DNA from: Chromatiaceae bacterium | GTDB taxonomy: Bacteria > Pseudomonadota > Gammaproteobacteria > Chromatiales > Chromatiaceae | Assembly: GCA_013426805.1 (NCBI GenBank) | Contig: JACDZG010000002.1 | Span: 1-64,000 of the forward strand | DNA length: 64,000 nucleotides | Direction: 5' to 3' | In this document: positions 27,273 through 36,740 of the stretch, in pieces | How the letters are laid out: each line of letters opens with the position of its first letter | Position numbering within the stretch: position 1 is the first letter of the stretch | The notes under the pieces: generated by a model | Told to the model about the DNA's origin: nothing | What the model saw: only the letters and a program-made list of their open reading frames with translations | Database searches by the model: none | Program-made: the position numbers and the translations under genes

Positions 27273-28517
27273 ATGCCGCTCTCCCCGCTGGGGTGCCGCC
27301 TGGCGCCCCGATGGTTTGTTCTGGCCCTCTGTCTCATCGGCCAATCACTGGCCGCTGAGCAGACAGGCCCACCGCGTTCTGCAGTTGCCTCCGCCCACCC
27401 GGCGGCGACGCGCGCCGGGATCGACATCCTTGCCGTCGGCGGCAACGTTTTCGATGCGGCGGTGGCCGTCGGCGCCGCCCTGGCCGTCGTCGAGCCCTAC
27501 AGCTCCGGTCTGGGCGGCGGCGGCTTCTGGCTGCTCCACCGGGCGGCGGACGCGCGCGCGCTCATGATCGACGCACGTGAGCGCGCCCCGCTGGCCGCTC
27601 ATCGGGCGATGTACCTGAACGACCAGGGCCAATTCATCCCCGATCGGGCACTCGACGGCCCCCTGGCAGCCGGTATCCCCGGCCTGCCGGCCGCCCTCAT
27701 TCACCTGAGCACCCGGTACGGACGCCTGCCCCTGGCCCCGGCCATCGCATTGGCACGGGACGGCTTCGTAGTGGACCGGCTATATCGGGAGTATGCCGCC
27801 TTCCGGCGCGACACGCTGCGCGCGTCCCCCGCCGCCGCGGCGCAATCCCTGGTCGACGGCGAGCCGCCGCCACCCGATCATCTGCTCCGTCAACCGGATC
27901 TGGCCGCCACCCTGGACGCCCTGGTTCGGGAGGGACGTGTCGGCTTCTATGCCGGACCCATCGCCGAGCGGCTGGTGACGGCGGTCCGTGCCGGGGGCGG
28001 CATCTGGAGCGCGGACGACCTGAGGGACTATCAGGTCATCGAGCGCACCCCCATCAGCGGCACCTACCGCGGCTGGCACCTGGTCAGCGCGGCCCCGCCA
28101 TCGTCCGGCGGCGTACTCCTGATCGCCATGCTGAACATGCTCGACACCCTGGATGCCGCCGCCCTGAGCGGGGCCGAGCGGGTCCACGCCCTAGTAGAGG
28201 TGATGCGCCGCGCCTACCGCGCCCACGCCCACGCCCGCGCTCTCGGCGATCCCGACCAGGTAGCCGTGCCGGTGGAACGGCTCACCCACCCCCTCTATGC
28301 GGCCGGGCTGATCCGCGATTTCGACCCGCGCCGGGCCACCCCGAGCCGCTTGGCCGACCTGGACTGCGACCCCTGGACCGAGCGGCGCCCAGCCGCAAAC
28401 CAGGCCCCGCCGCCGGAGCGTCACCACACCACCCATTTCTCCATTCTCGATCGGGCGCACGGGCGGGTGGAAGCCGCGAGCGACCCACGCGGCATCGGCA
28501 GCGCGTGGGTCGAATAG
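27273..28517 (+). pseudogene. ggt: Gamma-glutamyltransferase with most of the small subunit deleted
   Basis: 414 residues left of a usual 550-580. Signal peptide (MPLSPLGCRLAPRWFVLALC), then the full large subunit (SAVASAHPAATRAGIDIL, GGNVFDAAVAVGAALAVVEPYSSGLGGGGF split across 27433-27522). The processing-site Thr is T386 in HHTTHFSILDRAHG, but only 28 residues follow. They jump to the family's C-terminus (RVEAASDPRG). The GG and catalytic segments of the small subunit are absent, so no activity is expected. The deletion is in frame. Confidence 0.85.
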
Positions 28518-28588
28518 CCGCCACCGGGTTGATTTTTTTCACAAAAAACTGTTTAATAAGCATTAACTGGAAACGGAAAACCGAAAAC

Positions 28589-29197
28589 TCAAGACCGTTC
28601 CGTAGAATCGCGACCGGAGGCCGCTCCCACGGAAGACTCGGACGCCAGCCCGGCAAGCCACCGGCGCGCCGCCGCGAGATCGAACACCAATCCCGGACGT
28701 GGCGTAGCCGGGTCCAGGTAGCGCGTCAGGTTCGTTCCCTCACCGATGGCCGGCCAAGGCGGCGGCGGATGCTGGAAATGACCACGGCGGTCGCGCATAT
28801 GACGGCGGTCGCTGGCAAAGGAGGCACGAAAGGCGTCGGCTGGAATCACTCGCAGCCGCGGCGCATAGATCGCCGGCAACCGATCAGTCAGCGCAAAGGT
28901 CTCATCCAGCCAGGTGACTCCTGGGCTGGGCAGCGGCAGTCGGCTATCCTGATCCCACACCCGACCCTGGCCATCGACCACCACCACATGATAATCCCAG
29001 GCGATCAACCGCCCCGGCGGCGCCGCGCGCTGATGCAGCAGCGGGCAGCGCCCGGCCCGACTGATCAGGAAAACGACATGACGCGCGCCGGGTCCCAGCG
29101 CCGGGTCGGCGCACAGCCACCAGGCGTTCTCTTCACAATAGAACGGCTGGTAACGCAGCCCCGATCCATGATCCACGGCACCCCCCCACATCAACAA
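28589..29197 (-). CDS. Protein N-terminal glutamine amidohydrolase
   Basis: 202 residues of the NTAQ1/Nt-Gln amidase family. Cys in YQPFYCEENAWW (C21), His in AWDYHVVVVDG (H70) and Asp in VWDQDSRLP match the Cys-His-Asp triad. The enzyme deamidates N-terminal Gln to Glu, which in N-degron pathways marks proteins for further modification and degradation. No aminoacyl-tRNA transferase gene is in this window. The last residues run into low-conservation sequence. Convergent with the truncated ggt. Confidence 0.85.
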   Translation of the reverse strand: MLMWGGAVDHGSGLRYQPFYCEENAWWLCADPALGPGARHVVFLISRAGRCPLLHQRAAPPGRLIAWDYHVVVVDGQGRVWDQDSRLPLPSPGVTWLDETFALTDRLPAIYAPRLRVIPADAFRASFASDRRHMRDRRGHFQHPPPPWPAIGEGTNLTRYLDPATPRPGLVFDLAAARRWLAGLASESSVGAASGRDSTERS

Positions 29198-29690
29198 AAA
29201 TATCCGGCTTGTTCCGGACTCGCTGAAAAACTGACGTCGGCAAAATCCCAGGTCATCGGAAGCGCTTGGCGGCCAAGTGTCACTCGAACCGCGGCAACAG
29301 GCGCTGCACTGCCCACTGACTTATCTACCTTAACGCGCAAGAGATGCAACCTAAAATTCCCGCGACTGGCCGAAGGTTCGGTCGAAGACATGCCACGCCT
29401 GCGCGACCTGCCGGTGCGGGCGGAGACCGCTACCCTGTTGTACCGCAGCCAGGCGTCCGCTTGCGCTGGACGCCGACACGAATTTACGCTGGAGGGTGAA
29501 ACAGCTGCCTGGGCGACTTTGCCGGGTGAGTGTTCGACGCCTATAACACATTGATTGAAAATAACCTCTCGGAATACCCCAGCCAGCAGCACGGAATCCA
29601 TGTCAAAATCAAAGCGGAATCTGATCTATACCGTGTCAAGCGCTGTGGGCATGCGGGCCTGCTGGTCCGGGGCCATCAATCGGGGACGTC
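29198..29690. other. Intergenic region, no clear gene
   Basis: 493 bases. A plus-strand stretch near 29390-29500 reads RLRDLPVRAETATLLYRSQ, slightly like the N-terminal part of an ISL3-type transposase, but it is short and interrupted. Nothing firm is seen. Confidence 0.35.
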
Positions 29691-30848
29691 ATGAGTAAGA
29701 AACCAGTCCGTGTCGCCGTCAGCATCAAAGATCGCATCGCGCGGCAGCTCGCCTGCGGCATGTTCAGTTCGGCGGGGGCGAGCATCCAGATCTGTGATGA
29801 CGCGGCGGCGATCCTGGAGATCGCTGACGGTCTTCAAGCGATCGTGCTGGGCCTGACCCCCGCGGTCGATGAGACCATCGACGCCCTGGTCATCCTGCGT
29901 CAACGCCTGGCAACCCTGCCGATTTATGTAATCACGGACGCCGCGGGGCAGCGGCACGCCAAACGCGTCAAGTCGTTCGGCGCCACGCAGGTGATCCCTC
30001 ACGAAGAGTTGCAGCGGCGCGTCGTTCCACTTGTCCAACAGGTCGCCCAGGTCAACCAGATTGATGACTTCAGTGTCCGCTCTCCGGGCTGGGCGGCGAA
30101 CAAGATCGATCAGGGCTATGATGTGCATTCGATGGACATGGGGGCCTGGTTGTCGATCCCTGGGAACCGGCGCTTGCTTGGCCTGGAGGAGCCTGCCGAC
30201 GCGGTCGAGGACGTGGCCGATTTGGGTTCGATCGAGGTGGACTCGGCCGATGCGGATTCGCCCGAGGCCTTTGCGCAACGCGACGAGCGATCGACCGCCG
30301 ACCGGATACTGAAGACGCCGGCCCAACCAATTCCGCCCTCCATTGTCGCGGAGGTGGCGCCGATCGAGCAACCACGGGTCGCCGCGTTGTCCGTGCGTGA
30401 TCTGAGCCGTCCGCCGGAGCCTTCGGTCGCCTCGCCGCGGCCCGACCCGTCCGCGGCAACCGCGCGGGGAAGCGACAGCGTGCCCTGCGATCTCGCGGAC
30501 TGCCCGCGGCTGGTGCGCTGTCGAGAGGAACACGACCTGCAAAACGCCGCGATTCTGGAGACCCACATCCAGCGGGAGAAGCGTCTTCTGGAGATGAACC
30601 AGGCGTTTCGTGACCGCCTGTTAGCCGAACTCCGGATCGAGTGGAGTCAGCTCATCGATCAGCTGATCGCCGCCGGCGAACTGAAGGCGGAGCGGGTCAT
30701 GAACGATCGAATCCAACGGGGCATTGCCGCTGCCACGCGGCGTTACAACCTGATGCTGGGTGCGCTGGCCGGGACTCTGGTCATCCTGATCATCCTGGTC
30801 ATCCTGAGCGTCCTGGGAATCGCTCCGGCATGGCCTCTGTGGCCGTAG
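29691..30848 (+). CDS. Receiver-like N-terminus with C-terminal membrane anchor, function unknown
   Basis: 385 residues. Residues 1-125 have the length and alternation of a receiver-type alpha/beta domain (VRVAVSIKDRIARQLACGMF; LQAIVLGLTP; LPIYVITDAAG; VIPHEEL), but acidic and Lys key residues are not clear. Residues 150-270 are a proline- and acid-rich linker. Residues 280-345 are a charged helical region (REEHDLQNAAILETHIQREK), followed by one membrane helix (LMLGALAGTLVILIILVILS). GGGGA lies before ATG 29691. Possibly a tail-anchored regulator. No named family. Confidence 0.7.
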   Translation: MSKKPVRVAVSIKDRIARQLACGMFSSAGASIQICDDAAAILEIADGLQAIVLGLTPAVDETIDALVILRQRLATLPIYVITDAAGQRHAKRVKSFGATQVIPHEELQRRVVPLVQQVAQVNQIDDFSVRSPGWAANKIDQGYDVHSMDMGAWLSIPGNRRLLGLEEPADAVEDVADLGSIEVDSADADSPEAFAQRDERSTADRILKTPAQPIPPSIVAEVAPIEQPRVAALSVRDLSRPPEPSVASPRPDPSAATARGSDSVPCDLADCPRLVRCREEHDLQNAAILETHIQREKRLLEMNQAFRDRLLAELRIEWSQLIDQLIAAGELKAERVMNDRIQRGIAAATRRYNLMLGALAGTLVILIILVILSVLGIAPAWPLWP

Positions 30849-30924
30849 CGGAGTGCTGAGGCGATTTCCGTCAATCGCCTGAGCCGTCAGCGTTCAACTG
30901 TAGCGATCGCGCGAGCAAACACCG

Positions 30925-31949
30925 ATGACCCCTGATCCAGCCCGCATCAAGACCGCTGAACAGCGCCTGCATCGGCAGTCGCCGGACACCATGCAGTCAG
31001 TCAGCGACCTCGAACGCCGCGTCCACGAACTGCAAATCCACCAACGCGAGTTGGAGATCCAGAATGAGCAATTGCGGGCGTCGCGAGCGCACCTGATCGA
31101 TATCGCCGAACGCAAACAGATAGAAGAGCGCTTGCGAATCAGCGAGGAGCGTTACCGGTTACTGGCGCAGACGGCCATTGATGTCATCTGGACGATGAAT
31201 TTGAACATATGTGTAAAGACGGCTCCACCGTCTGGACTGATGTGATTGCCTGCCTGCCGATCAGTGCCGACAGCACGTTCTTGGAAATCCTTGGCATCAC
31301 CCGGGATATCAGCGAGCGCAAGCAGGCGGAAGCAGTGCAGCGCCAGCGCCTGGCCGAACGCTCGCGGATGCAGGAACGCGAACAACTGCTGCAGGACCTG
31401 CATGACGGCTTTGCCTCTCAACTGGCCAGTGCCTGCCTGCGCAATGAGTACAACATGCTCACCAGCGCCGAGATGGGCGAATTGCTGCATGAGTGTCTCG
31501 ATGACCTCCATCTCGTTATCGAAACGCTGGGTCACGAGGACCTCAACCTGAACGACGCCATCGCCGATTATCGCTATCGGTGTGAGAGACGTTTGTCTGG
31601 CCTCGGGATGCAGGTCGACTGGGACATCGAGCTGTCGGACTGTCCGCCGTTGGAGCAGCGGATACTGATGAATTTGTTGCGTATCCTGCAGGAAAGCCTA
31701 AACAACGCGATCAAGCATGCCCAAGCGCGACAGATCCGGATAGCCGCCTGGTGTCATTCGGATGGCGAGTTGCGGATCGCCGTGTGCGACGATGGCATCG
31801 GGCTGCCCGCCGTCCCCAAGATGGGTCGTGGTCTGGCGAACATGCAGAGACGGGCACGCGACATTGGCGGCCGGCTCGATTTCACCCCGCAGGGACCAGG
31901 TACCCAGGTCTCCCTGACCTTGCCTCTGCGCCCGGCGCCAACCGCATGA
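30925..31949 (+). pseudogene. NarX-type sensor histidine kinase with an out-of-frame deletion in its PAS domain
   Basis: The N-terminal part (30925 to about 31200) is a coiled coil (LERRVHELQIHQRELEIQNE) and the start of a PAS domain (RISEERYRLLAQTAIDVIWTMNL). The frame then jumps; about 31195-31949 read FEHMCKDGSTVWTDV, the end of PAS/PAC, and a HisKA_3-type kinase with phospho-His in LLQDLHDGFASQLAS and ATPase boxes LQESLNNAIKHAQ and VCDDGIGLP. The PAS core is lost and the halves are in different frames. ATG 31209 could still make a kinase-only fragment. It would have served the broken regulator at 32321. Confidence 0.85.
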
Positions 31950-32320
31950 CAGCCCATGCTCCCGCGTCGGTGCCGCATGGTGAGTTAGTGGTCTGTTTTC
32001 GGAGCGGAAGAGTGGACTGCGCAAAACCGCCAAGATGGCGATTTTGCGCGTCGAACCTTCCCATACCCGATCTCCCTGTCCCGAACAACCCTGTCCCGAG
32101 CGTCCCTGTCTCCAGGCTCCTCGTCCCGAACATCCCTGCTCCCAACGGTTATACCTTGAATTGTTGGGGGTCCATCCCACCATCCAGGGTGGTCTGGGTG
32201 AGACGCACCGTTCCTCAAGTGCTCAGAATTCCGGGTCAATTTTGATGTGGCGCCCGCTGCGCGTAAATCCCATATCCATGTGCGCTCGGCTATATTCTGA
32301 AGGGCGATTCGAGTATTTCG
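31950..32320. other. Intergenic region with degenerate CCCTGTCCCGAAC repeats
   Basis: 371 bases. From about 32065 to 32150 a unit like CCCTGTCCCGAACA recurs about five times with changes. No gene is recognised. The region separates the broken kinase and regulator remnants. Confidence 0.5.
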
Positions 32321-32626
32321 ATGACGCGCGCCATCAAGCAGATCATGGCGGGAAACTATCCGATCAGTCCGCAGCTGGCGCGTTATCTGTTCAAGCTCGC
32401 CGGACAAGGGCCGACCGCCGACGTCGCCGATCTGCCCCGGCTGACGAGCAAGGAAACCGAACTGCTGGAGCATCTCGCCAGCGGCAAGTCCTATGGTCAG
32501 GCGGCCGCCAAGATGGGTGTGGCACTGTCAACCGTCTAATCCTACATCCGCAACCTCTATCGCAAACTCGATGTCCATTCCCAAACGCAGGCGGTGTCGC
32601 GGGCACGCGAGCATGGGCTCCTGTGA
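32321..32626 (+). pseudogene. LuxR/NarL-type DNA-binding domain remnant with nonsense codon
   Basis: Reads MTRAIKQIMAGNYPISPQLA, then the HTH LTSKETELLEHLASGKSYG and AAKMGVALSTV, followed by TAA at 32537. Directly after it in the same frame comes SYIRNLYRKLDVHSQTQAVS and a stop at 32624. A single C-to-T change of a Gln codon explains the stop. The receiver domain is absent upstream. Paired with the broken kinase at 30925 as a decayed two-component system. Confidence 0.85.
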
Positions 32627-32664
32627 GGCATTCGAAGCCCACGGCGAATGTCAACTCTGACTTG

Positions 32665-33387
32665 CTACTTGGGAATCGCACCAGTGGCAACGTCACCCGG
32701 TGCGATGCCCAACTCGCCGGTCGCCGCCAGTTCCGCCAGCTCGCTCAAGGCGGTTCGCTTCAGAATGGTGATGTGAGCACCGTGGATCGTCATGATGCCG
32801 TCATCGGTCAGTTGCTTGATGACCCGCGAAAAGGTCTCTGGTTTCACTGACAGCCGTGAGGCCAGCACTCCCTTGCGCACGTCCAGGGCGAAGGCGCGCC
32901 GGTCTTCCGGACAGTGCGCCAGCAGATAGCGGGCGACCCGACTCTTGGCGGTATGCAGCGTCAGGTTATCGATCTCCCCGATCAGCCCCCGCAGGCGCCG
33001 GCTCAGCGCCCCCATGATGACGAAGCAGGTATCCATCGACTCCCGCAGCATCGCGGCGAAGTCCTGGGCATCGATTGCGATCAGGACGGTGGGCGCCAGC
33101 ATCGCCGCGCACACCGGATAGCGCGGGGCCTTGAGGAACATCAGGGCCTCGGCGAAGGTCTGGCCGGGCGAAACGATTTCGATGACCTTTTCGGCCCCGT
33201 CCGGCGAGAGTCGAAAAAGACGGATTTGACCCGACTCCACCAGATAGAAACAGCGCGCCGGATCGCCCTGACGAAACAGCCACTGTCCCTCGTCCAGGCA
33301 ATGGCGGACCCCATGAGCGGCGACCCGCTGCAACTGGGTGTCGCTGAGTTCGGACAGCAAGGGGGTGTTCCGCAAACTTTCGATCAT
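32665..33387 (-). CDS. Crp/Fnr-family regulator (Dnr-like)
   Basis: 240 residues from ATG 33387 (MIESLRNTPLLSELSD). The start is uncertain; an ORF open to 33516 adds 43 residues with no family match. cNMP-type beta roll (LDEGQWLFRQGDPARCFYLV), dimer helix, and winged helix (LASRLSVKPETFSRVIKQLT). Cys residues are scattered and do not form the Fnr cluster. The pattern matches the Dnr/nitric-oxide-type subgroup, but the ligand is not decided. Next to tRNA-Glu. Confidence 0.85.
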   Translation of the reverse strand: MIESLRNTPLLSELSDTQLQRVAAHGVRHCLDEGQWLFRQGDPARCFYLVESGQIRLFRLSPDGAEKVIEIVSPGQTFAEALMFLKAPRYPVCAAMLAPTVLIAIDAQDFAAMLRESMDTCFVIMGALSRRLRGLIGEIDNLTLHTAKSRVARYLLAHCPEDRRAFALDVRKGVLASRLSVKPETFSRVIKQLTDDGIMTIHGAHITILKRTALSELAELAATGELGIAPGDVATGAIPK

Positions 33388-33531
33388 CGTCCTCGCCGCA
33401 GCAAATACCGGGTCGGCACGTCCCGCCGACCAGGCATAAAAAAACCGCGCGAGCTGGCCCCGATCTTCGGGAGAGCTTCGGACGGTTATGGCGCCGGCCG
33501 GACAGATATTAGCCAAGCACCTGATTTTATT

Positions 33532-33607
33532 TGGCGCTCCCTAGGGGTTTCGAACCCCTGTTACCGACGTGAGAGGCCGGTGTCCTAGGCCACTAGACGA
33601 AGGGAGC
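33532..33607 (-). tRNA. tRNA-Glu (CTC)
   Basis: Read on the minus strand: acceptor GCTCCCT pairs with AGGGAGC, discriminator G, and CCA encoded at 33534-33532. Anticodon stem CCGGC/GTCGG with loop CTCTCAC gives anticodon CTC. T-arm is AGGGG TTCGAAC CCCT. 76 nt including CCA. Confidence 0.95.
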
Positions 33608-33733
33608 GGTGCGGATGCGAAGAAGCGCGTATTATACGGAGTTCCCGCCGCACAACAAGCGGCGGTTACACTACGTCGATGTCAGGCGACCATCAAACCC
33701 CACTCCAGACCTGAAGGATTCCCCGATCACGTG

Positions 33734-35065
33734 ATGCAGGAATACGACCCCGAGGCACCGCGCACCTCCACCGCGGCGGGTCCGCTGATCGTGCCGCGCC
33801 CCGAGCACAACATCTCACGCGCCAATATCAGCGAGCAGGCCCTGAAGGTGCTCTACAAATTGAAGCAGGAAGGCTTCGCGGCCCATCTGGTGGGAGGCGG
33901 CGTGCGCGACCTGCTGTTGGGCCACGAGCCCAAAGACTTTGATGTGGCCACCGATGCCACCCCCGAACAGGTTCGCCAGGTCTTTCGCAACTGCCGTCTG
34001 ATCGGCCGCCGGTTCCGTCTCGCCCATGTGCACTTCGGCCGCGAGATCATTGAGGTCGCCACCTTCCGCGCCGGCGGGGCGGACGATGTGGACGCGGAGC
34101 GCCATGTCGAGAACGGCATGATCCTGCGCGACAACGTGTATGGCTCCATCGAGGAGGACGCCCTGCGGCGGGACTTCACGATCAACGCGCTGTACTACAA
34201 TATCAATGATTTTTCATTGATCGACTACACCGGTGGTCTTAACGACCTGCGCAACGGACAGCTGCGCCTGATCGGCGACCCGACCCGACGCTATCGCGAG
34301 GACCCGGTGCGGATGCTGCGCGCGGTGCGCTTCGCCTGCAAACTCGGATTCGCGGTAGAGCCAGACAGCGAACGCCCCCTGTTCGAACTCGGGCACCTGC
34401 TCGGAGACATTGCCGCGGCTCGCCTGTTCGACGAGTTGATCAAGCTGTTCCACGCCGGCTACGGGCTCGAAACCTTTGAGAAGCTACGTCATTACGGACT
34501 TTTCGGGTATCTGTTCCCGGCCACTGAGACCTGCCTGGCGCGGGAGGACCATGCGTTCCCCATCACCTTCGTGAGCCGCGGGCTGAGCACGACTGACGAG
34601 CGGATACAGCAAGGCAAACCGGTCGCGCCCTTCTTCCTGTACGCGGTCCTGCTGTGGGAACCGGTGCGCCAACGTTACGAACAACTCCTGGCCAAGGGGA
34701 CGGTGGACGCCGACGCGATGCTGCAGGCCGCCGATGAGGTCTGCGCCCGCCAGCAACCCCTGGTGTCCATTCCGAAACGTTACTCGCTGCCGATGCGCGA
34801 GATCTGGTACCTCCAGCCGCGCCTGCTGCAACGCGACGGCAAACGGCCGTCACGCCTGATCGGTCATCCCCGCTTCCGTGCCGCCTATGACTTTCTGGTC
34901 CTGCGGGCTCAGGCCGGGGAGGCCGATCCGGAACTTGCCGACTGGTGGACGCGCTACCAGGAGGCCGACCCGGCGGATCGCTCGACCATGATCGATGGCA
35001 GCCTCAAACGCAAGCGCCCGCGGCGACGGCGTAAGCCCGCGGCGGCCAGCCCGATTGCGGGGTAG
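33734..35065 (+). CDS. pcnB: Poly(A) polymerase I PcnB
   Basis: 443 residues from ATG 33734. The nucleotidyltransferase head shows AAHLVGGGVRDLLLGHEPKDFDVATDA (split over 33880-33960) with the DxD in DFD, then RRFRLAHVHFG, RRDFTINALYY and RYREDPVRMLRAVRFACKLG. A basic C-terminal tail (KRKRPRRRRK) fits PcnB rather than CCA-adding enzyme. It adds poly(A) tails that promote RNA decay. Followed two bases later by folK. Confidence 0.95.
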   Translation: MQEYDPEAPRTSTAAGPLIVPRPEHNISRANISEQALKVLYKLKQEGFAAHLVGGGVRDLLLGHEPKDFDVATDATPEQVRQVFRNCRLIGRRFRLAHVHFGREIIEVATFRAGGADDVDAERHVENGMILRDNVYGSIEEDALRRDFTINALYYNINDFSLIDYTGGLNDLRNGQLRLIGDPTRRYREDPVRMLRAVRFACKLGFAVEPDSERPLFELGHLLGDIAAARLFDELIKLFHAGYGLETFEKLRHYGLFGYLFPATETCLAREDHAFPITFVSRGLSTTDERIQQGKPVAPFFLYAVLLWEPVRQRYEQLLAKGTVDADAMLQAADEVCARQQPLVSIPKRYSLPMREIWYLQPRLLQRDGKRPSRLIGHPRFRAAYDFLVLRAQAGEADPELADWWTRYQEADPADRSTMIDGSLKRKRPRRRRKPAAASPIAG

Positions 35066-35067
35066 CG

Positions 35068-35598
35068 ATGGCGCGGTCTGAGCGACATCCGTCGGTCATG
35101 GCCTATATTGGGCTGGGCAGCAATCTGGCGGATCCGCAGACGCAGGTGTTGCGCGCCCTCGACGAACTCGCCCTGATTCCCGGCTGCACCCTGTGCTTTC
35201 GCTCCTCGCTCTATGCCACTGCACCGGTCGGCCCAGTGGCACAACCCCAATTCGTCAACGCGGCAGCCTCGATCGCGACCACGCTGACACCATCGGCACT
35301 ACTCGCGGCCCTGCAAGCGATCGAGCATGCCCATGGCCGGGTGCGCGACGGCGTCCGCTGGGGACCGCGCAGTCTCGACCTGGACCTCTTGGTCTTCGGT
35401 GAACTCACACTGAATACGCCCGCTCTGGTCCTGCCGCACCCCGAGATCGCACGCCGCGCCTTCGTCCTGGTCCCGCTTGCCGAGATCGCGCCGTCCCGGC
35501 TCCTGATCCCCGGGCAGGGACTGCTGATGGATCTGCTCGCCGCCCTCGATAGCCCGCACGCTGTCCAACTGATCCCGGATCAGGCCGGACAGGTTTAA
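35068..35598 (+). CDS. folK: 2-amino-4-hydroxy-6-hydroxymethyldihydropteridine pyrophosphokinase FolK
   Basis: 176 residues. AYIGLGSNLADPQTQVLRAL is the family start, with VGPVAQPQFVNAA, WGPRSLDLDLLVFG (metal Asp pair) and LPHPEIARRAFVLVPLAEIAP. It pyrophosphorylates the pterin in folate synthesis. Starts two bases after pcnB, as in many gammaproteobacteria, and precedes the pan genes. Confidence 0.95.
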   Translation: MARSERHPSVMAYIGLGSNLADPQTQVLRALDELALIPGCTLCFRSSLYATAPVGPVAQPQFVNAAASIATTLTPSALLAALQAIEHAHGRVRDGVRWGPRSLDLDLLVFGELTLNTPALVLPHPEIARRAFVLVPLAEIAPSRLLIPGQGLLMDLLAALDSPHAVQLIPDQAGQV

Positions 35599-35631
35599 GG
35601 TGATTCTCGGGAAAGGGATTACCGACGTGTT

Positions 35632-35651
35632 GGGGCGACTAAAGTCGCCCC
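35632..35651. repeat. REP-like palindrome (GGGGCGACT arms)
   Basis: Nine-base arms GGGGCGACT / AGTCGCCCC around AA. Same style as 20623-20651 and 35699-35724. Confidence 0.8.
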
Positions 35652-35698
35652 TACCTCCGCCCTTAAAGCCGCGGCTCCGGGAAAGGATCGACCGCTAT

Positions 35699-35724
35699 GT
35701 AGGTGCGACTTAAGTCGCACCTAC
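35699..35724. repeat. REP-like palindrome (GTAGGTGCGACTT arms)
   Basis: Perfect 26-bp palindrome with 13-base arms, 47 bases after the previous one. Could be transcript-end or nucleoid-associated repeats. Confidence 0.85.
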
Positions 35725-35915
35725 ATTCGCGCCTCCAGACACTACGGAATCTTGCCGGCATACGCAGTCGGGACGTTCATTTCCGGCAATCGCCTAAACC
35801 GACTGGCGCGCCTGCGCCGCCCGCATTATCCTTGCGGCTGTCTAGGACACACGCACTCAACTGAGTGCCATAGCGCCCGCTGCGGCCCCCCGCGATCCAA
35901 CCCGGAGTCCCCCCC

Positions 35916-36716
35916 ATGCCCGCCGCGCCGATCTCAGTCGCGACGCTCGCCGCCATGAAAACCCGCGGCGAGCGCATCACCTGCCTGACCTGCTATGACG
36001 CGAGTTTTGCCCGACTGCTCGATGCCGCGGGCTTGGACGTCCTGTTGGTCGGTGACTCACTCGGGATGGTCCTGCAGGGACATACGACCACGGTACCGGT
36101 CACGGTCGATCAGATGGTCTACCATTGCGCATGCGTGGCGCGCGGCCGCACCCACGCCTTACTGATTGCCGATCTGCCCTTTCTTGCCTGTGCCACCCCG
36201 GAATGGGCGCTCACCAATGCCGGCCGCTTGATGCAGGAAGGTGGCGCACAGGTCGTCAAACTGGAGGGTGGCGCCAGCGTGGTCGAGACGGTGCGGCGCC
36301 TGACCGAACAGGGAGTACCGGTCTGCGCTCACCTCGGGCTGCTGCCCCAATCAGTCAACCGCATCGGCGGTTACCGTTTTCAGGGGCGCGACCCGGAGTC
36401 GGCGCAGAGGATCCGTCAGGATGCCCTGGCACTCCAGGAAGCCGGCGCCAGTCTGCTGGTATTGGAATGCGTACCGGCCGCCCTGGCCGAAGCCATCAGC
36501 CGCGCGCTGATCATCCCGGTCATCGGTATCGGCGCCGGAGCCGGATGCGACGGCCAGGTGCTGGTCCTGCACGACATGCTGGGCCTGAATTCCCGGCCGC
36601 CGCGTTTCAGTCGGGATTTCCTGAAAGGTCAGGGTGCAGTGCCGGAGGCGCTCGCCGCCTATGTAACGGCCGTCCGGGCCGGCAGTTTCCCCGGTACCGA
36701 AGAAACGCCTTACTAA
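35916..36716 (+). CDS. panB: 3-methyl-2-oxobutanoate hydroxymethyltransferase PanB
   Basis: 266 residues. TCYDASFARLLDAAG, DVLLVGDSLGMVLQGH (metal Asp), VKLEGG, VCAHLGLLPQSVN and VIGIGAGAGCDGQVLV match the TIM-barrel enzyme that makes ketopantoate with methylene-tetrahydrofolate. First of panBCD; FolK nearby serves the folate pathway it draws on. Confidence 0.95.
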   Translation: MPAAPISVATLAAMKTRGERITCLTCYDASFARLLDAAGLDVLLVGDSLGMVLQGHTTTVPVTVDQMVYHCACVARGRTHALLIADLPFLACATPEWALTNAGRLMQEGGAQVVKLEGGASVVETVRRLTEQGVPVCAHLGLLPQSVNRIGGYRFQGRDPESAQRIRQDALALQEAGASLLVLECVPAALAEAISRALIIPVIGIGAGAGCDGQVLVLHDMLGLNSRPPRFSRDFLKGQGAVPEALAAYVTAVRAGSFPGTEETPY

Positions 36717-36740
36717 ACAAAAAATATTATCGTTGTGATC

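Larger units (their letters stand above)
35599..35915. other. Intergenic region with two REP-like palindromes
   Basis: 317 bases between folK and panB. Two palindromes (next entries) lie in its first 130 bases; no gene is recognised. The promoter of panB may lie in the second half. Confidence 0.5.

Noticed and set aside
29390-29500. Possible ISL3-type transposase remnant
   Set aside because: Only about 20 residues look similar, the Cys pairs of the zinc finger are not in place, and no inverted repeats flank it.
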